From positions 38,357,909-38,421,908 of the forward strand of contig CM034547.1 of assembly GCA_020055645.1 (NCBI GenBank): 64,000 nucleotides of DNA, given 5' to 3'. The notes beneath the pieces are model-generated. The model was given only the letters and a program-made list of their open reading frames with translations. It was not told the DNA's origin and searched no databases. This document shows positions 12,431 through 25,300 of this stretch, piece by piece. A program made the translations under genes and the position numbers. The stretch is from Tomocerus qinae (Eukaryota; Arthropoda; Collembola; Entomobryomorpha; Tomoceridae). Numbering within the stretch: the first letter of the stretch is position 1; each line of letters starts with the position of its first letter.

Positions 12431-15400
12431 CGTTTTGTATTTCAATGACAGTTCCGCGAGGTTATAAAAGGGGTGAACATCTATTATTACGTATTTAAAC
12501 AAACAAATTACTTGAATATGTTGTTGTTGTGTCGTTAGTCCTTTGGAATGGGGAAAGTCATTGATATTATTTACTTAACAATGGGTTTACTAATCATTTC
12601 CTTCCTTTCTGCTAAAATACATATCATATTATACTAGCAGTTTACATATCCAAGAGTGAATTAGTTAAAGATCCACCAATTAGTGTAAAAATAATAGTGA
12701 TTTATAAAAACTTATCTAATGCATGTCCATGGAGGTAGCATAATCCGGCTATCTGTTACATGTAATTAGGTCTGAGTCATGCATCGTGATTTTTTTAAAA
12801 AATGTCAGTGGCCAGTCTTAGCAAAAACATTCTCGAAGGCTTAATTTAAGCCAGTCACACTGTAAACCTTGATTGTTACCTTTTCAATTTAATTTATCGT
12901 AGTACCCTTACATACCGATACAATCTTGCACAATTCCTGAAGCGAAGACAAAGATTGGTCCGGTCCGGCTGTTTGGTACAGTGTTAAGTGTACTAATACA
13001 ATTAAACAATTAACAGAAAATATTGTATGTATCCAGGTATGAAAACCAAATACAGATATAATAATTATTTTTACAAAGCCTGAAAAACAGTGTTCAGTAA
13101 TTTTAATAAAGAGATTGGATTGATAGGGATATATACTAATGAGGCTTTAGTTTAGTTAGATTAGATTTACATGAGATATACGTCAAATAAGCTAGTATTA
13201 CTCTAGTGCATTGTTAACTTTTAATTTGTCTAGCATGAGTTTTGACATAGTAATCAATTACTCTCTGTCTAGTGACTAAACTGAGTTTAGCCTTTCTAAA
13301 ATGTGAAATAGGAATTACGTGCAGTACTATTATGTCAATGTTATTATCTCCCAAGTGTGTATGCATTCTTTGGGATTGTGCTAGAATTAATGAATTAAGT
13401 AGGTATATATTATGACTTGTTTCTTTTTCATGGTTAGGTCAGTATCATTCATCAGACATGTGTAGTTAACACAGATTAGAAGCACATAATGCTGCATACG
13501 TGCATTAATGTATATAATCACTCTTCCACAGATATCGATATATATCTCCATCCCTTATGGCCTCGTTAAATCGTCTACCTATTTCTTGTAAAGGAATTTA
13601 CACCTTCCATAGTTGTTGCGAAAAGTCTTAGTCATGTCCTGGCTTAAGAAAAAATGCATTTCATTCATAAGACCTTGACCTGGCCGGCATAACACGCCTA
13701 AAACGCTAGCCACGACTAAACTTGATGTGGCACGCTTCAATACTTGGCATCTGATACTTAGTAATATTTTAAAAGTACTCGTTTCTTTAGGTAGTTAAAT
13801 TAATCGAATCGTATCTACCTACTGAATATTTATTATTTATTTACACATAATTCTGTTATATCAGTAATGGGATATTATGTGTGCACTGCTGTTTCTTTGT
13901 TGCATCAGAATTACTGCAGTAAGGTACAGACTACTACTGAGTTATGTAGTTCTGTACCATTATATGTATATCGATGTTTAATGCATGTAGTACATATGAA
14001 ATTAATAACCACTGGTCTATAACATAAGTACATGAGACAAGCAAAAATTAGAAACATATTATAATCTGTAATTGTAAACTTGCAATCCTCGCAATTGGCA
14101 CCACCTCTTTCTATAGGAAACAAACTGTTGTAAAAACATAGTATTTATAAGCTCAATTTTCTAGAAGACAATTACATCGATATGCACAATACAAATAATA
14201 AGATTAGACAAAAGTTAATTACAAAGCAGAACTCTTTGTCTAGTAAAAGTAAATGCAGAGTTAGGTGGAGTGTAGATTGTTAAATGCAATTTGCAACTGA
14301 AAAACTAAGGAAACTTATTTGTTTGCCTTTGTGCTGATCTCTTTGAATTAGTTAGATAGGGACGTCCAACCAATTGCTCTGTTTTTTTATGCAAAAAATA
14401 CACATAGCATTCAATTTGATTGCTCTAAATGCATAACACAGCGGTATGCATCACTATCGTCATACAGGAGTCCAGTCAGTCCATCCCTTAATAAATTACT
14501 GTCTGTTCAGGCAAAAAGTGGAGAAAATATTTCCACTGCTTTTCAATGATAATGATACATGTTCCTTGACTTTGATTGCACACCTTCGGCAGGTCAGGTA
14601 GCTGGCTAAGCTAAACATTTCTAAATACATATCTCCATGAAATGAATCACGAAGCACGGCGATTAATATAATAAAGACAGATATATAGTAGTTCACTAAA
14701 TATAAGCAAGTCAGTTGTTGCACAAGAGTGCATTCAAATAGCCCTAGGGTCCCACTAAAACTAAAAAATTCATTCACTTACTTTACCTATATACAACAAG
14801 TGTATATAATATTTGACCATCAATCTCCTCCTATTTATTACTTTAAATTATGCACTCAAGAATCTGATGATTAGACATGTAGAGCATATTTACACTAATC
14901 TTCAATGTTGTAGTACTTGTGTTTAAGTAACTATCCTATTGCTTTGTAAAGTCAAGCTAATAAATACTTTGGTAGTAAATGTAACAATGATTACTTTAGG
15001 TGCTTTAACTATATTCACGTCTGCTGCTGTAAATTAACTGAATAAGTATGAATACCTTTTTATATACCCATTGAAACAAATATACACATTATAGTAGTCA
15101 TACCTTGATTAATGATTGTAAGAACAAATTCAGAATTTTTAATCCATATATTTTTATGCGGCAGATTTGTACTGGACATAAAAAAAGTTTGTTGTAATTA
15201 GATATAAGTCTCTTTCATGATAATAATAACATAGGTACTTGTAAATTGTACGAACTGCTTATCGGACTTTGAGACAGCGTGGAGAATTTCCCAAGAATGT
15301 CACATTCTTTCAGTAAAACAATGAAGTATATGTATAACAAAACAAAAGAAAGGCACCAGTCTGGCCAGGTGTAGTTCTCCAGTTTTGTCCTCATGGTCAA

Positions 15401-16147
15401 AGCGTTAGAGGCCAGTTGAGACAGAGTATTCTTGGCTTGTAGTTGTAGTTTAATCTTTGTCATCGTTGCATTTCATCTTCCAAAACAATGTTTCTCATTT
15501 ACTACATTTTCAAAAAACTTTGAATATAAAATTGGTGATAATAGTTGATTTCAGGCTGTTAGAAGTATTATACAATTTATTGTGGGGCATAATGACATTT
15601 TAGTGCCAGATTATTTTTTAGTGTACAGTATCAGGCATTAATTTTAATTGAAAACTAAATTGCCATATTTCAATTTTCTCAGCTTCATAAATATGAATAT
15701 GTTGAATTGAAATGAAGGATAGTAGTGGGCAAGCAATGTGAAGGTCAATAGGTTGCCGGAACTAAGTCTAAGTCTGGGTTTCGAATGAACTATTCATCGG
15801 TTGTTTGTTTTATTTGTTTTAATTGAAGAGTCCATTAAAATGTCAAATTATTCTCTTAGAACAAAGCACACAAGAACATGTGATGAACCTCTGTGTGATA
15901 AATGTTGAAGAATATAAAACATAATTTGACTTGAATAATAAGGTTGACATCAACATTGACTCTCTTTACTCATTACCACCTCTACAGACTGACAATCCTT
16001 AACTGTTATTAAAAGCAGTCTTGTTAACAATTAAATACTATATGATAAGCAGATAATACTATATATCTGTTCTGTTATAAGAAGTGGACGAACATACTAT
16101 AGCCCAGTGATATATGAATTCAGCAATTGTATTTTTTGCTTCCACAG
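12431..16147. other. Non-coding stretch upstream of the carbonic anhydrase exon
   Basis: I see no gene here. Frames are shorter than 100 codons, without domains or splice partners. It ends with a pyrimidine-rich tract and CCACAG, the acceptor of the exon that begins at 16148. It may therefore be an intron in the 5' untranslated part of the carbonic anhydrase gene. Confidence 0.5.
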
Positions 16148-16318
16148 GGTTGGATAATTGCACCCAACAGCAAAACGCTTGACTTTTGGAAAAACTAAAT
16201 TGCAATTTTGCAAATCATCCGGTCCGAGGGAGAAGATAAAAAAGAAACAAGGACTTGAAACCTTGAAGTTGTCTTGAGTAAGCTGAAAAGCAGGATCAAA
16301 GAATTCCCTTTGTACAGA

Positions 16319-19300
16319 ATGAAATTAATTCTTCCTTTTCTCATCGTCAGCATCTGCATCGGAGCAGAGGCTGCAGGTGGTAAGTTCACAACTCTTATCC
16401 TACTTTTTTTTATTAAAGGTGGTATGTACTGTCCCCGAATCCGTTCTAAACTAAGTAACTAGGTGACATAGTGTCTGTATTTGATATTCACTCTTTTAAA
16501 TCATCCCCAGAGGCAGCCGGCCGAACATATCTTCCACGATAGTTTAATAGAATGTGATGTCAAGGATAGAGTTTACTTTTAGGGGGCATAATATTGGAGG
16601 GAGTAAATATGCTTCTGCTTTAACTGTTGCGATTTTCGATATTAGTTGGTAAACATATTCCAACAATAGTACCAGCATCGGTTGGAATGTTTTCGCATTC
16701 AATTCAATCAATATTGATATGGCCAGCCTTTAGGTATAGTCTTTTATACACGAATAATAACTTTATTTATTCTTTGGGTATTGTGATCCAGAGATATGGT
16801 ACATTGGTCTTAGAAAAGTTAAAAAGACAGGATTGAATTAAAAATTCAAATTATGCATAACGTATAGCGTTGAGAATGTTATTACCTAATTAACACCTTC
16901 GTTTACTGTGTAATTAATGTCTATTAAAATTTTGATAGCCCTAATTAAGTAGACTTAATTAATTAATTATGCGATTTATCCCAACCTCGTCAGCTTGCTG
17001 TTACTATTGGTTCAGTTAGCAGTGCATGACCTCAATTAAGTATTATTCTTATGCAAATTAACTTGCAAATTATAGTGTTACATTTACAATTACATAGACA
17101 ATTTCCTTTAAAATGAGGTTACTATTATTGAAGCACATGTGTTATGTTCATAGCGTCTTTAATATGTTAATTAAGAGGTCTCTTTCTTTTATAAATGGAT
17201 TCCGTCCGTGTAGAATCATATTATACGGACAGTTCTCATGAATATTAGTTTTAAATCAATATTTAAACAAAGCTACTCGTTGTGCTACGTAATTGCAACT
17301 TTAAGTACATGCTAATGCTAAGTAAAAGTATCAGTCATTGGTCACGACCACCACTCAGGTTGCATTGCATTTATGGCATTTGTTCTTCGCCTGTTTCAAT
17401 GATCCGGTATCGGTACTAACATACAATCATGTAATTAACGGAGAGGCATTTAGGATTTTTGATCGAATGCAGCATAATCACTTCAAGTGTTGCTGCAAGT
17501 TGCCCAACCTTTGTAGCCGTAGAATGCACATCGAAAATTCACGATTTATTATTGCAATACGTGGCACTTCTAATGGGCCGAAAGTACATTGACGTAAATT
17601 CCGGTACGGGGGTCAATTGGTTTAACTTTTCACCTTTAATAGCCATGTATTAATAATAGTCCCAAAATGTAATAGTATCTACATAGATACAGTGTTATAC
17701 AATCCAACTAATGCAATTCAGCCTGAATACTCAATTTAAGATCACAGTAAACCTCCTGACGATGGTGATAAAAATATAAAAATAGTAATAAAGGAACACA
17801 TTTAGTACCCGATTATAAATGGGATTAACTGTAACTGGTTGAATCCGGATGAGTTCACTTTAAAAATGCAATTTGTAATGAACTGCGAGATAGTGAATCC
17901 ACAGACCACCTATTATTAACCATGGCCAAGACCATAAATTAAACACGTCAATCCATCCGAGTGGACTTTTGCGCAGCTAGAAATAGTTATTATGTTAATA
18001 CGTGTTAATCCACTAACTATATTTGTCATCAACTCAGACCAAGATTAAATGGACATAATATGATGTTTGTGGGTTTGTTTGTGACGTGCAGATACTGTTC
18101 AAAGTTCATCACAAATCCCAGCTAACGCCAATTTTTTCATAATTCTTAAAAAATTGAAATGCGCCATATAAATTCACCTCTAATAATAGCTCTGACATTT
18201 GAAGTGTTTTTCAAGTTGATATCACCGTATCAATCAGACTAACAACAATTATAATAATCGCGTAGGCGTGGCTGCCCAACCTAATTGACAACATGTAACT
18301 GTTGCATGATATCTAGGTACAGTGATGTTGGCAATTGGTATAGTGTGAACATGTATAGTCTATTTCATTTAGCACACTGTACTGGTATCTAACAAGCTAC
18401 AATTTAGGAATTTGTCTCCATAAAGGAACATCATTGCAAATTTTTTCTTCTAAGGAATACGTTTTGAGACACATAGCACAAAAAATCGTTATTTATTGCT
18501 AAAGGGTTAGCTGAGAGAAGACTTATCTGTCGTTTTTTGAATAGAGCAAGTATTAATGCATAATCCAACGAATTAAAGAACAATTTTAGGTACTTACTGG
18601 ATGGTTACACAAGCGAGTAGTGGTTTATTTTTATTTGTTTAGTGCTGTAATGTTTATGGCTGAGATAAGTAATGGGGATAATCTCATAAATGATGAATGA
18701 TGTCTGAATGTATATACTCAGTTACTCGGTACTCAAAAATGACATTGAATGGCAATAGCAATCCTCCTTAGCATTTACTGTTCTTGTGATTTGACATTCA
18801 GAATAATCTTAATTTGCTCTGTTGACTAATATGTCAGATGCGACTTCCTAATCTCATTGTCGCAATTAGCACGTGAAGTCTGTCAGTCAGAGCATGTTCT
18901 GCCATATGTAAGAGTCCACAAGTGGCTAAGATGTTTGAAGGGTGAGTTGGAGTGGGAATACTATTTGTTTGGATCACATTATCATATGTTGCAGAATTTA
19001 CACCACGTCTCATCAGCACAAAATAAATATTACCATTTATCATAACAAAAAAATGTATCAGCATTCATTGAGACACTCACTAAGTAATCTGCTGATTGAC
19101 ACAGTTCACTTAATAAGGAAATGTCGACCATTACTGGTCTTGAGATTTTGGAAGTGAACCCGAACTGCACAGACCTCCTCCCCCTTTACTAGTCATAAAA
19201 ATATTTGCATAACATATTTGAGTAAATCCTACTAAAATGTATACTGGGCACTAGTAGAAACTTGGATAAGTTGACCTTAGCTGTTAAAGATGTAAAAGAG

Positions 19301-22300
19301 TTTTAAATATAATTGCACTTTGTACCTTCATGACAGACATTTATGTATGTAGACAATTTTTATAAATCCCTTTCAGAGTTATAAACTAAATGGGTTAAAT
19401 ATTTCTACTTATAATAAAAAGAGAATTACTAGTCTAAAGTTTTAGTGGTAGGTATTAACACGTTGTAGTACATAATATATTTATATCTTTTTTGTCAGAA
19501 ATTAATATGCACTATACGTTTACAGCTGTAATTACTGGGAATGAGATAGATAGGTTTAAATCTTTGTTTAATAAATTAAGGATACATACTTTGCACATAA
19601 TTTACCGAGCCAAAGGAATAGTGACTGAACGGTGTTAGTGTTCAGACCAAATTTCTCAGTGTGCGTGAATGCAATTTATTTAAATTCTGTTACATGTATG
19701 CATGCTTTTAACTGAAGTAAATTAGCATTTCAGCAGTAGCAATTGCACAAAAATGTACATGTGACTCCAAAAATAGCCATCCTAATCCATATGCAATAAT
19801 AGTAGAGACAAGTCCCTTTTATGTATGCGAGTTTTCAGAAAAATCTGGATATTTTATTGAGCGATTAACATTACATTACGTACACAAGATACACAAAACT
19901 TTATAACACATATTTAGCTGAATAAATATGTAAATTCGTAATGATAATAAATAGCTTTATAAATATGATAACACATATAATTTGCAGATGTATTAGCTAT
20001 TTGCCAATTACATGCTAATGGTAATTGTGGACATGAACAGTTTTGCAGTGAGGTGAAAGCATCGATAGTGTTGAAGAAACAATAACTGACTGTAAACTGT
20101 ATTCAAATAATATTAATTTGGCAAGGATAAAAGTATCAATATTTCATCCTGGCCCAAGGACGTATTTAGGGATGGGCTTTACGGGCTGAAGCCCCCCCCC
20201 CCGAAATCCAAGAAAAAGGGAATTTTTTTCTCAAAATAGCTAAAAATTTCGCGCTCCGAGCCATTATTTGCCATTTTTAGGCCATTTTTGACTCATTTCC
20301 TTCAAAAAATGCCAAAAATTTTTAAAATATCTATTGGAAATCTAGCCCCCTCCGAAACTCAGTTCTGCATACGTGCTTGTCCTGGCCTATAAATAGTTAC
20401 CTACCAACATTTATAGCTGAATTCTGTACAGATAATAATAAATGGATGCGTAAAATGTAAAATTTATGTGTGGCAAATGATTTGGTAAAGATCGCATTTT
20501 TATAGGTTTATTGTCTTTTCCAGACTTTGAATTTCATCTTTGAATGTGAATATTATATTTTAGTGAGTAACTGAACTCATTTTAGTACATTGCTGAATGC
20601 TTTGTCCTAAAAAATTGCACCAACTGCTTAATTTTCATTTTAATACAGAGATCAAACCTTAAAGTCTTAAATGTAGATCATGTGAGAGCAGAGTCAAGGC
20701 TATTATACAAACACTTTGGTGTTGTTAAGTCGGGAACTCGTAATTAATGGATTAATAAAGTGCTTCCTATTTAGGGATAAAAATTGTTTTATTGCTCTTT
20801 AATGAAGGGATGTCATCTTTCACTACTTTTTTATGTGTGGTTGTGGCAGAACCTAGAGAATAGCAGACAATATCCTCCTCTTTATAATACAATATAAAAC
20901 AGACACTAATAAGTATGCTATTACAATAGATCTCGGCCACAAGTTGTATTATTGTTCTACTCATGGTCTACATTTACAACTTACAAATAATCTGTATATC
21001 TGACTGAACTGATTATCTACACGAGTGAGTGTTAGTTCCAGAACCATTTTGTCTGTTCTTATTTATTTCTTCAATTAATTATGAAATTGACCATTCTGCA
21101 AATAGTTAATGGTGACACTGCAGGCTAAACAATGCATTGTTGCTAATTCGCAATAAAAATAAAAGTCAAATACAACAGGACACGAAATGACTTTAATTAT
21201 TTAGTCAGATAACCCATTTCAACAGGGACTCAAAGCCAAAACGTAACTTTTTAAGCGACTTTTATTACTAAGATCATATTAACTGAACACTCTACCAGAA
21301 ATGCCATGAAACGATTGTAAGTGCCATACTCTACATAAAAAAGTGTACCTACGTTCATTCTCAGTGGATGAATACTCTTGATCCACTTTCTCATAAAAAT
21401 GTCATTAATAGTTGACCAATTTTGAACTAAATGATTTGAATTTGTATGTATTTTTGCTGATGAGGGCAAAAGAACGAATTCGGCAAAAATAAACAGAAGA
21501 GCAAAGAAGCCGAAAGTAAGGATAGAGTAGAGAGGTAGAACTTCGTCCCTCAGGGCAATAGCACAATGGAAAATCATGCCCAAGGAAAAGAATAAGCATA
21601 GAATAGTAGGGGCAACTAGAACAGCGTGGTTGTTCACAATTATGTTTATAATTTTGGAGATTCTTAGGTGCATTCTGATATTACGCAATAGAGTATTAAG
21701 TTTATGTTCTTGATCCGTTCGTGCAAGTAAGGAAGCATATGGTAGAACGTTGTTAGAAAAATATTGCAGCCATCCCTTCGTACCTTCAATGTAAAATATT
21801 GCGAGTCCACAATAAAAGCCCATAGAGTGACCAAAGTAGGTGATGTAATAAAAATGCATGCCAATTAAGATGACTACAAGGAGCTTGTTCTCCAGATAAT
21901 GTTCGAGGGAGCAATCCTTAAGAAGTCTTTGTATGGGAACGTAGTCACCATCAATGACAAGGAAACACGCGATGAATAAAAACGTAGCAAAGGCGAACGT
22001 TAATAATAACAGCAATGCATTCGCAGTGAGATCGAATTTCCCTTCGTACAATTTTCTACTGGCTGGAAAGCTTTCTGAATTTATAACAAAATATCAACAT
22101 ATAAATTTATAAATTAAAGTCGAAATAATTTGTAAGAGTAAATTGTATGTCTCACTACTTGGTAATCGCGATTTCGTTTCAGTTTGTAAGTACTTAAAAT
22201 GTTCAATCTATTTTTTTGTGAGTAGTAGAATTGGAATGTGTTACCTTTTCTAAGCGCGTCCAGTTTTAATGCTTCTGATGCTACCATACACACATCATCC

Positions 22301-25300
22301 CCCCATAAGTAAAATGACAAATTTAAGAAAAATGTCCCAATAGCAATAAAAAACAAAGCTGTGTACACAATTACTTCCACAGTGGAAATATCTGCAATCG
22401 GAAGAATCTTCTGCATGAGAAGACGGGTGGCAAAATAAACTATTAAAACAATTGTGGTTACAAATCCTATCGACCAGCAGACCCACTTATACTTCTTTTT
22501 GGTTTTTGTCATTACTTTGCTATGTCCGTTCCAGTCCACAGGGAAAACAGGCAACATTTCTAAATTTGTAAAGCCAAATCGAAGACACAATAACATTCTT
22601 TCTGTGAACATGTTGAATCTTGGTAATATATATATATTAGAAAAATGTTAACTAATAGATTATTAGAATGGTACAGCAACTTAACCAAGTCTAACTATAT
22701 CTGTGATGTGCACCAATTTAATTGAGCAATATATCTAGCCGAAGTAGAAAATATTTTTGCAAACTTCTGTCCTGCACAGTGCGCCCAGGCTGTTAACTGT
22801 AAAGCTTGCTTATGATGCTTATGAAACCCAAGTTAATACCATAATATACCATTCAACTGTTGGAAGGTAGAGGAAACATGGACAGAGGACTGTATGTCGG
22901 AAAGGGTAATTGACTTTGATCGTCCAACAATTTTTAAAAGGGAGAACACTTATTTATATATACCTATTAATAATAATTAACATTATCTATTGTTGTGGTG
23001 AAATGTGTCTTGTCGGGGTACCATAGACGTATTAGATTCCATATTTCATGGAAAATTGTCAAGCAATCAAGCAATTTATTAAACATTAAGCATAGCCATT
23101 TTTCAAGCTAAAGTCGAAAGTATAAAGTAAATATGTAGTGGAAAATCTAAGTTACTGAGCAAGTATAGAAAAGTTCCTTTGTAAATTGAGAAGCATTAAA
23201 TTTGATCGTCAGAGATAGTTATGTCTTCATCTGTCCCTTTTGTTGTTTGTTGCCGATGTATTATTTGGTTTTCTAATTTAATTTAATCCAATTTAATTAT
23301 CTACGAAAGTATTTGCTACGATTACCCTCAACATTCATGTTTAGTATGTGTGAGTAAGTCTAAAACAAATATTCTCATAGGTATATTATAAAAAAAGTTA
23401 TTTCAAACTAATCTTGTGTAATATCCCTTTATTTAATTGGGAATGGTCTGAAAACATGAAATCTTTAATAAAAATCAAATTAAGTGCAAAGCAAACTTCA
23501 ATGGAGCATCAATTTGGTACCTATTCTATATCCGAGTGGAGTAATTTTTTAAGGCGAATTGTCTATTCTCCCTTTGTTATAGTTTTTGAGATATATTGCT
23601 GCTCATTGCATCAGTACTTTGTACCATTGCTACTAAAGTATTAAGGTAGGGTTCACCTTACTACATATATTCCACTACCGTATACACGGGTTATCATGCA
23701 TGATATATTTTTTGCTCGAAAGCCATTCGCGTATTTCGTGTGAATTTCACTGTCAAGATCAGCATTTTTTAGCAAATGAACCGCTCCCTTCTTCTTTACA
23801 ATAGCCACAGCTCACCAACTCTGCTTGAAGGCAATACAAAGGAAGTCAATGTAGGTAAAATTGTACACATTGGAAGTGCGTCATGTAAACGAAATGAACA
23901 TTGAACAGTTTTTACAGATGTATAGATATTCTATCAATGACTAAATAAAAAGTACTTATTGTAGCAAGCAATGTTGACAGTATCAACCAAATGTCCGCAT
24001 TAGAGTTCCCGCAAGTATAAGTATATTTATGGGGACAACTGATGATCGCTACATCGCTGTGAATAATGAAAATGAATGGTTTTAACAATTCGTCACATAT
24101 AATTGGGAAAAGCCTGCATCTTTCTGGGATATGTACTTGTTAAGTATCTTAACTCCTTAGTCCCCAACTATAGTCAGCATGGTTATCACTTTTCGTTGCT
24201 ACCTACGTGGTATCTTAATGGTCATTGTTATTGTCGTCATAATGCTACTGGTATTCCCTTCGTTATGCATCACTCGGTTGACTGATGGCAGAAATCTTTA
24301 ACTAGTCAGACTGTGGTGATTTAGGCGTGGTGTGCTTTTCATGGGTTAGTTCATCCTTATAACATTTATTGGTCTATCTGGTCTAGACACGACGCTGGGG
24401 TCAACTGCGACAACTTATCTGATAGCGTGATTTTTTAATTGTTAACTTGGGTACCTTCAGTAGGGCAGTACATATAATATTATATGTAAACAAACACATG
24501 GCAATAAAACAGTAGCAGTTAGTAATAGAATGGAAACCTGTCGAGTGAGATATTTGCCATAAATCAAGAGATAACATAATGCAGTTCATTTAATGTTACA
24601 TACATAGGCACAATAGGCAGTACTGTGTGAGGGAGTATCAACGTTAGTTTGTCAACGTGTCATGTAGAGCAAACCCTTCTGTGTTCCTTATTAAAGACCA
24701 ATTATGTAAATGTAATTCTGAAACTTCTATAGAATCCTTCCAAATACCGAGACAAACAAATCCATAAATATTACAGATACATGTATTTTATAATGGGATG
24801 TAAATTAAGTCGTTAGGTAAGAAAAGGTTTTGCTAGTTACATTAACAGAATTAGAGCAGCTAAATAAGTAGCTATTGCAATCATCAGAAATTATCCGCAT
24901 ATGTTCATGTGAATAGAATTTATTTATGTTGATGATGAATTTGCATAATTGCAGTTTTCCCTTTGACTACATCTACCTACTTAATAAATTAATCTGTCAA
25001 TGTCATGGATTCTTTGGGTTGGGACAAATCACGTAATATAGTGCTTAGAAATGGATCTGCTTTAGTAAAGTAGTTTAAGCGTGACTGTTTTTAGGATAAG
25101 GAACTTTGTGCGTGTAAATTGTTCACAGGTATCCACATACCTATTACAATATTTAATTAGCATTTGGGCGTGATTGTAAATGTGGCAGTCGTAAAAAAAT
25201 TTAACTTTTAATAATTCAGGTAATACACCAGGTAGTATGTAGATGAATATTATCAATTAGCGTAGTATACATTATGTATGACAAAGAACTTCAATATTTC

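Noticed and set aside
1-16147. tRNA genes, CRISPR arrays or rRNA
   Set aside because: I looked for B-box-like GGTTCGAAT motifs with matching arms, regular short repeats and rRNA-like blocks, and saw none that hold up.
17338-17653. Frames of 84 and 64 codons in the carbonic anhydrase intron
   Set aside because: They overlap in different frames, have no family pattern, and lie in AT-rich intron sequence.
24469-24488. 20-bp perfect palindrome
   Set aside because: It is made wholly of A/T plus one C/G pair in AT-rich DNA and has no flanking duplication; probably chance.
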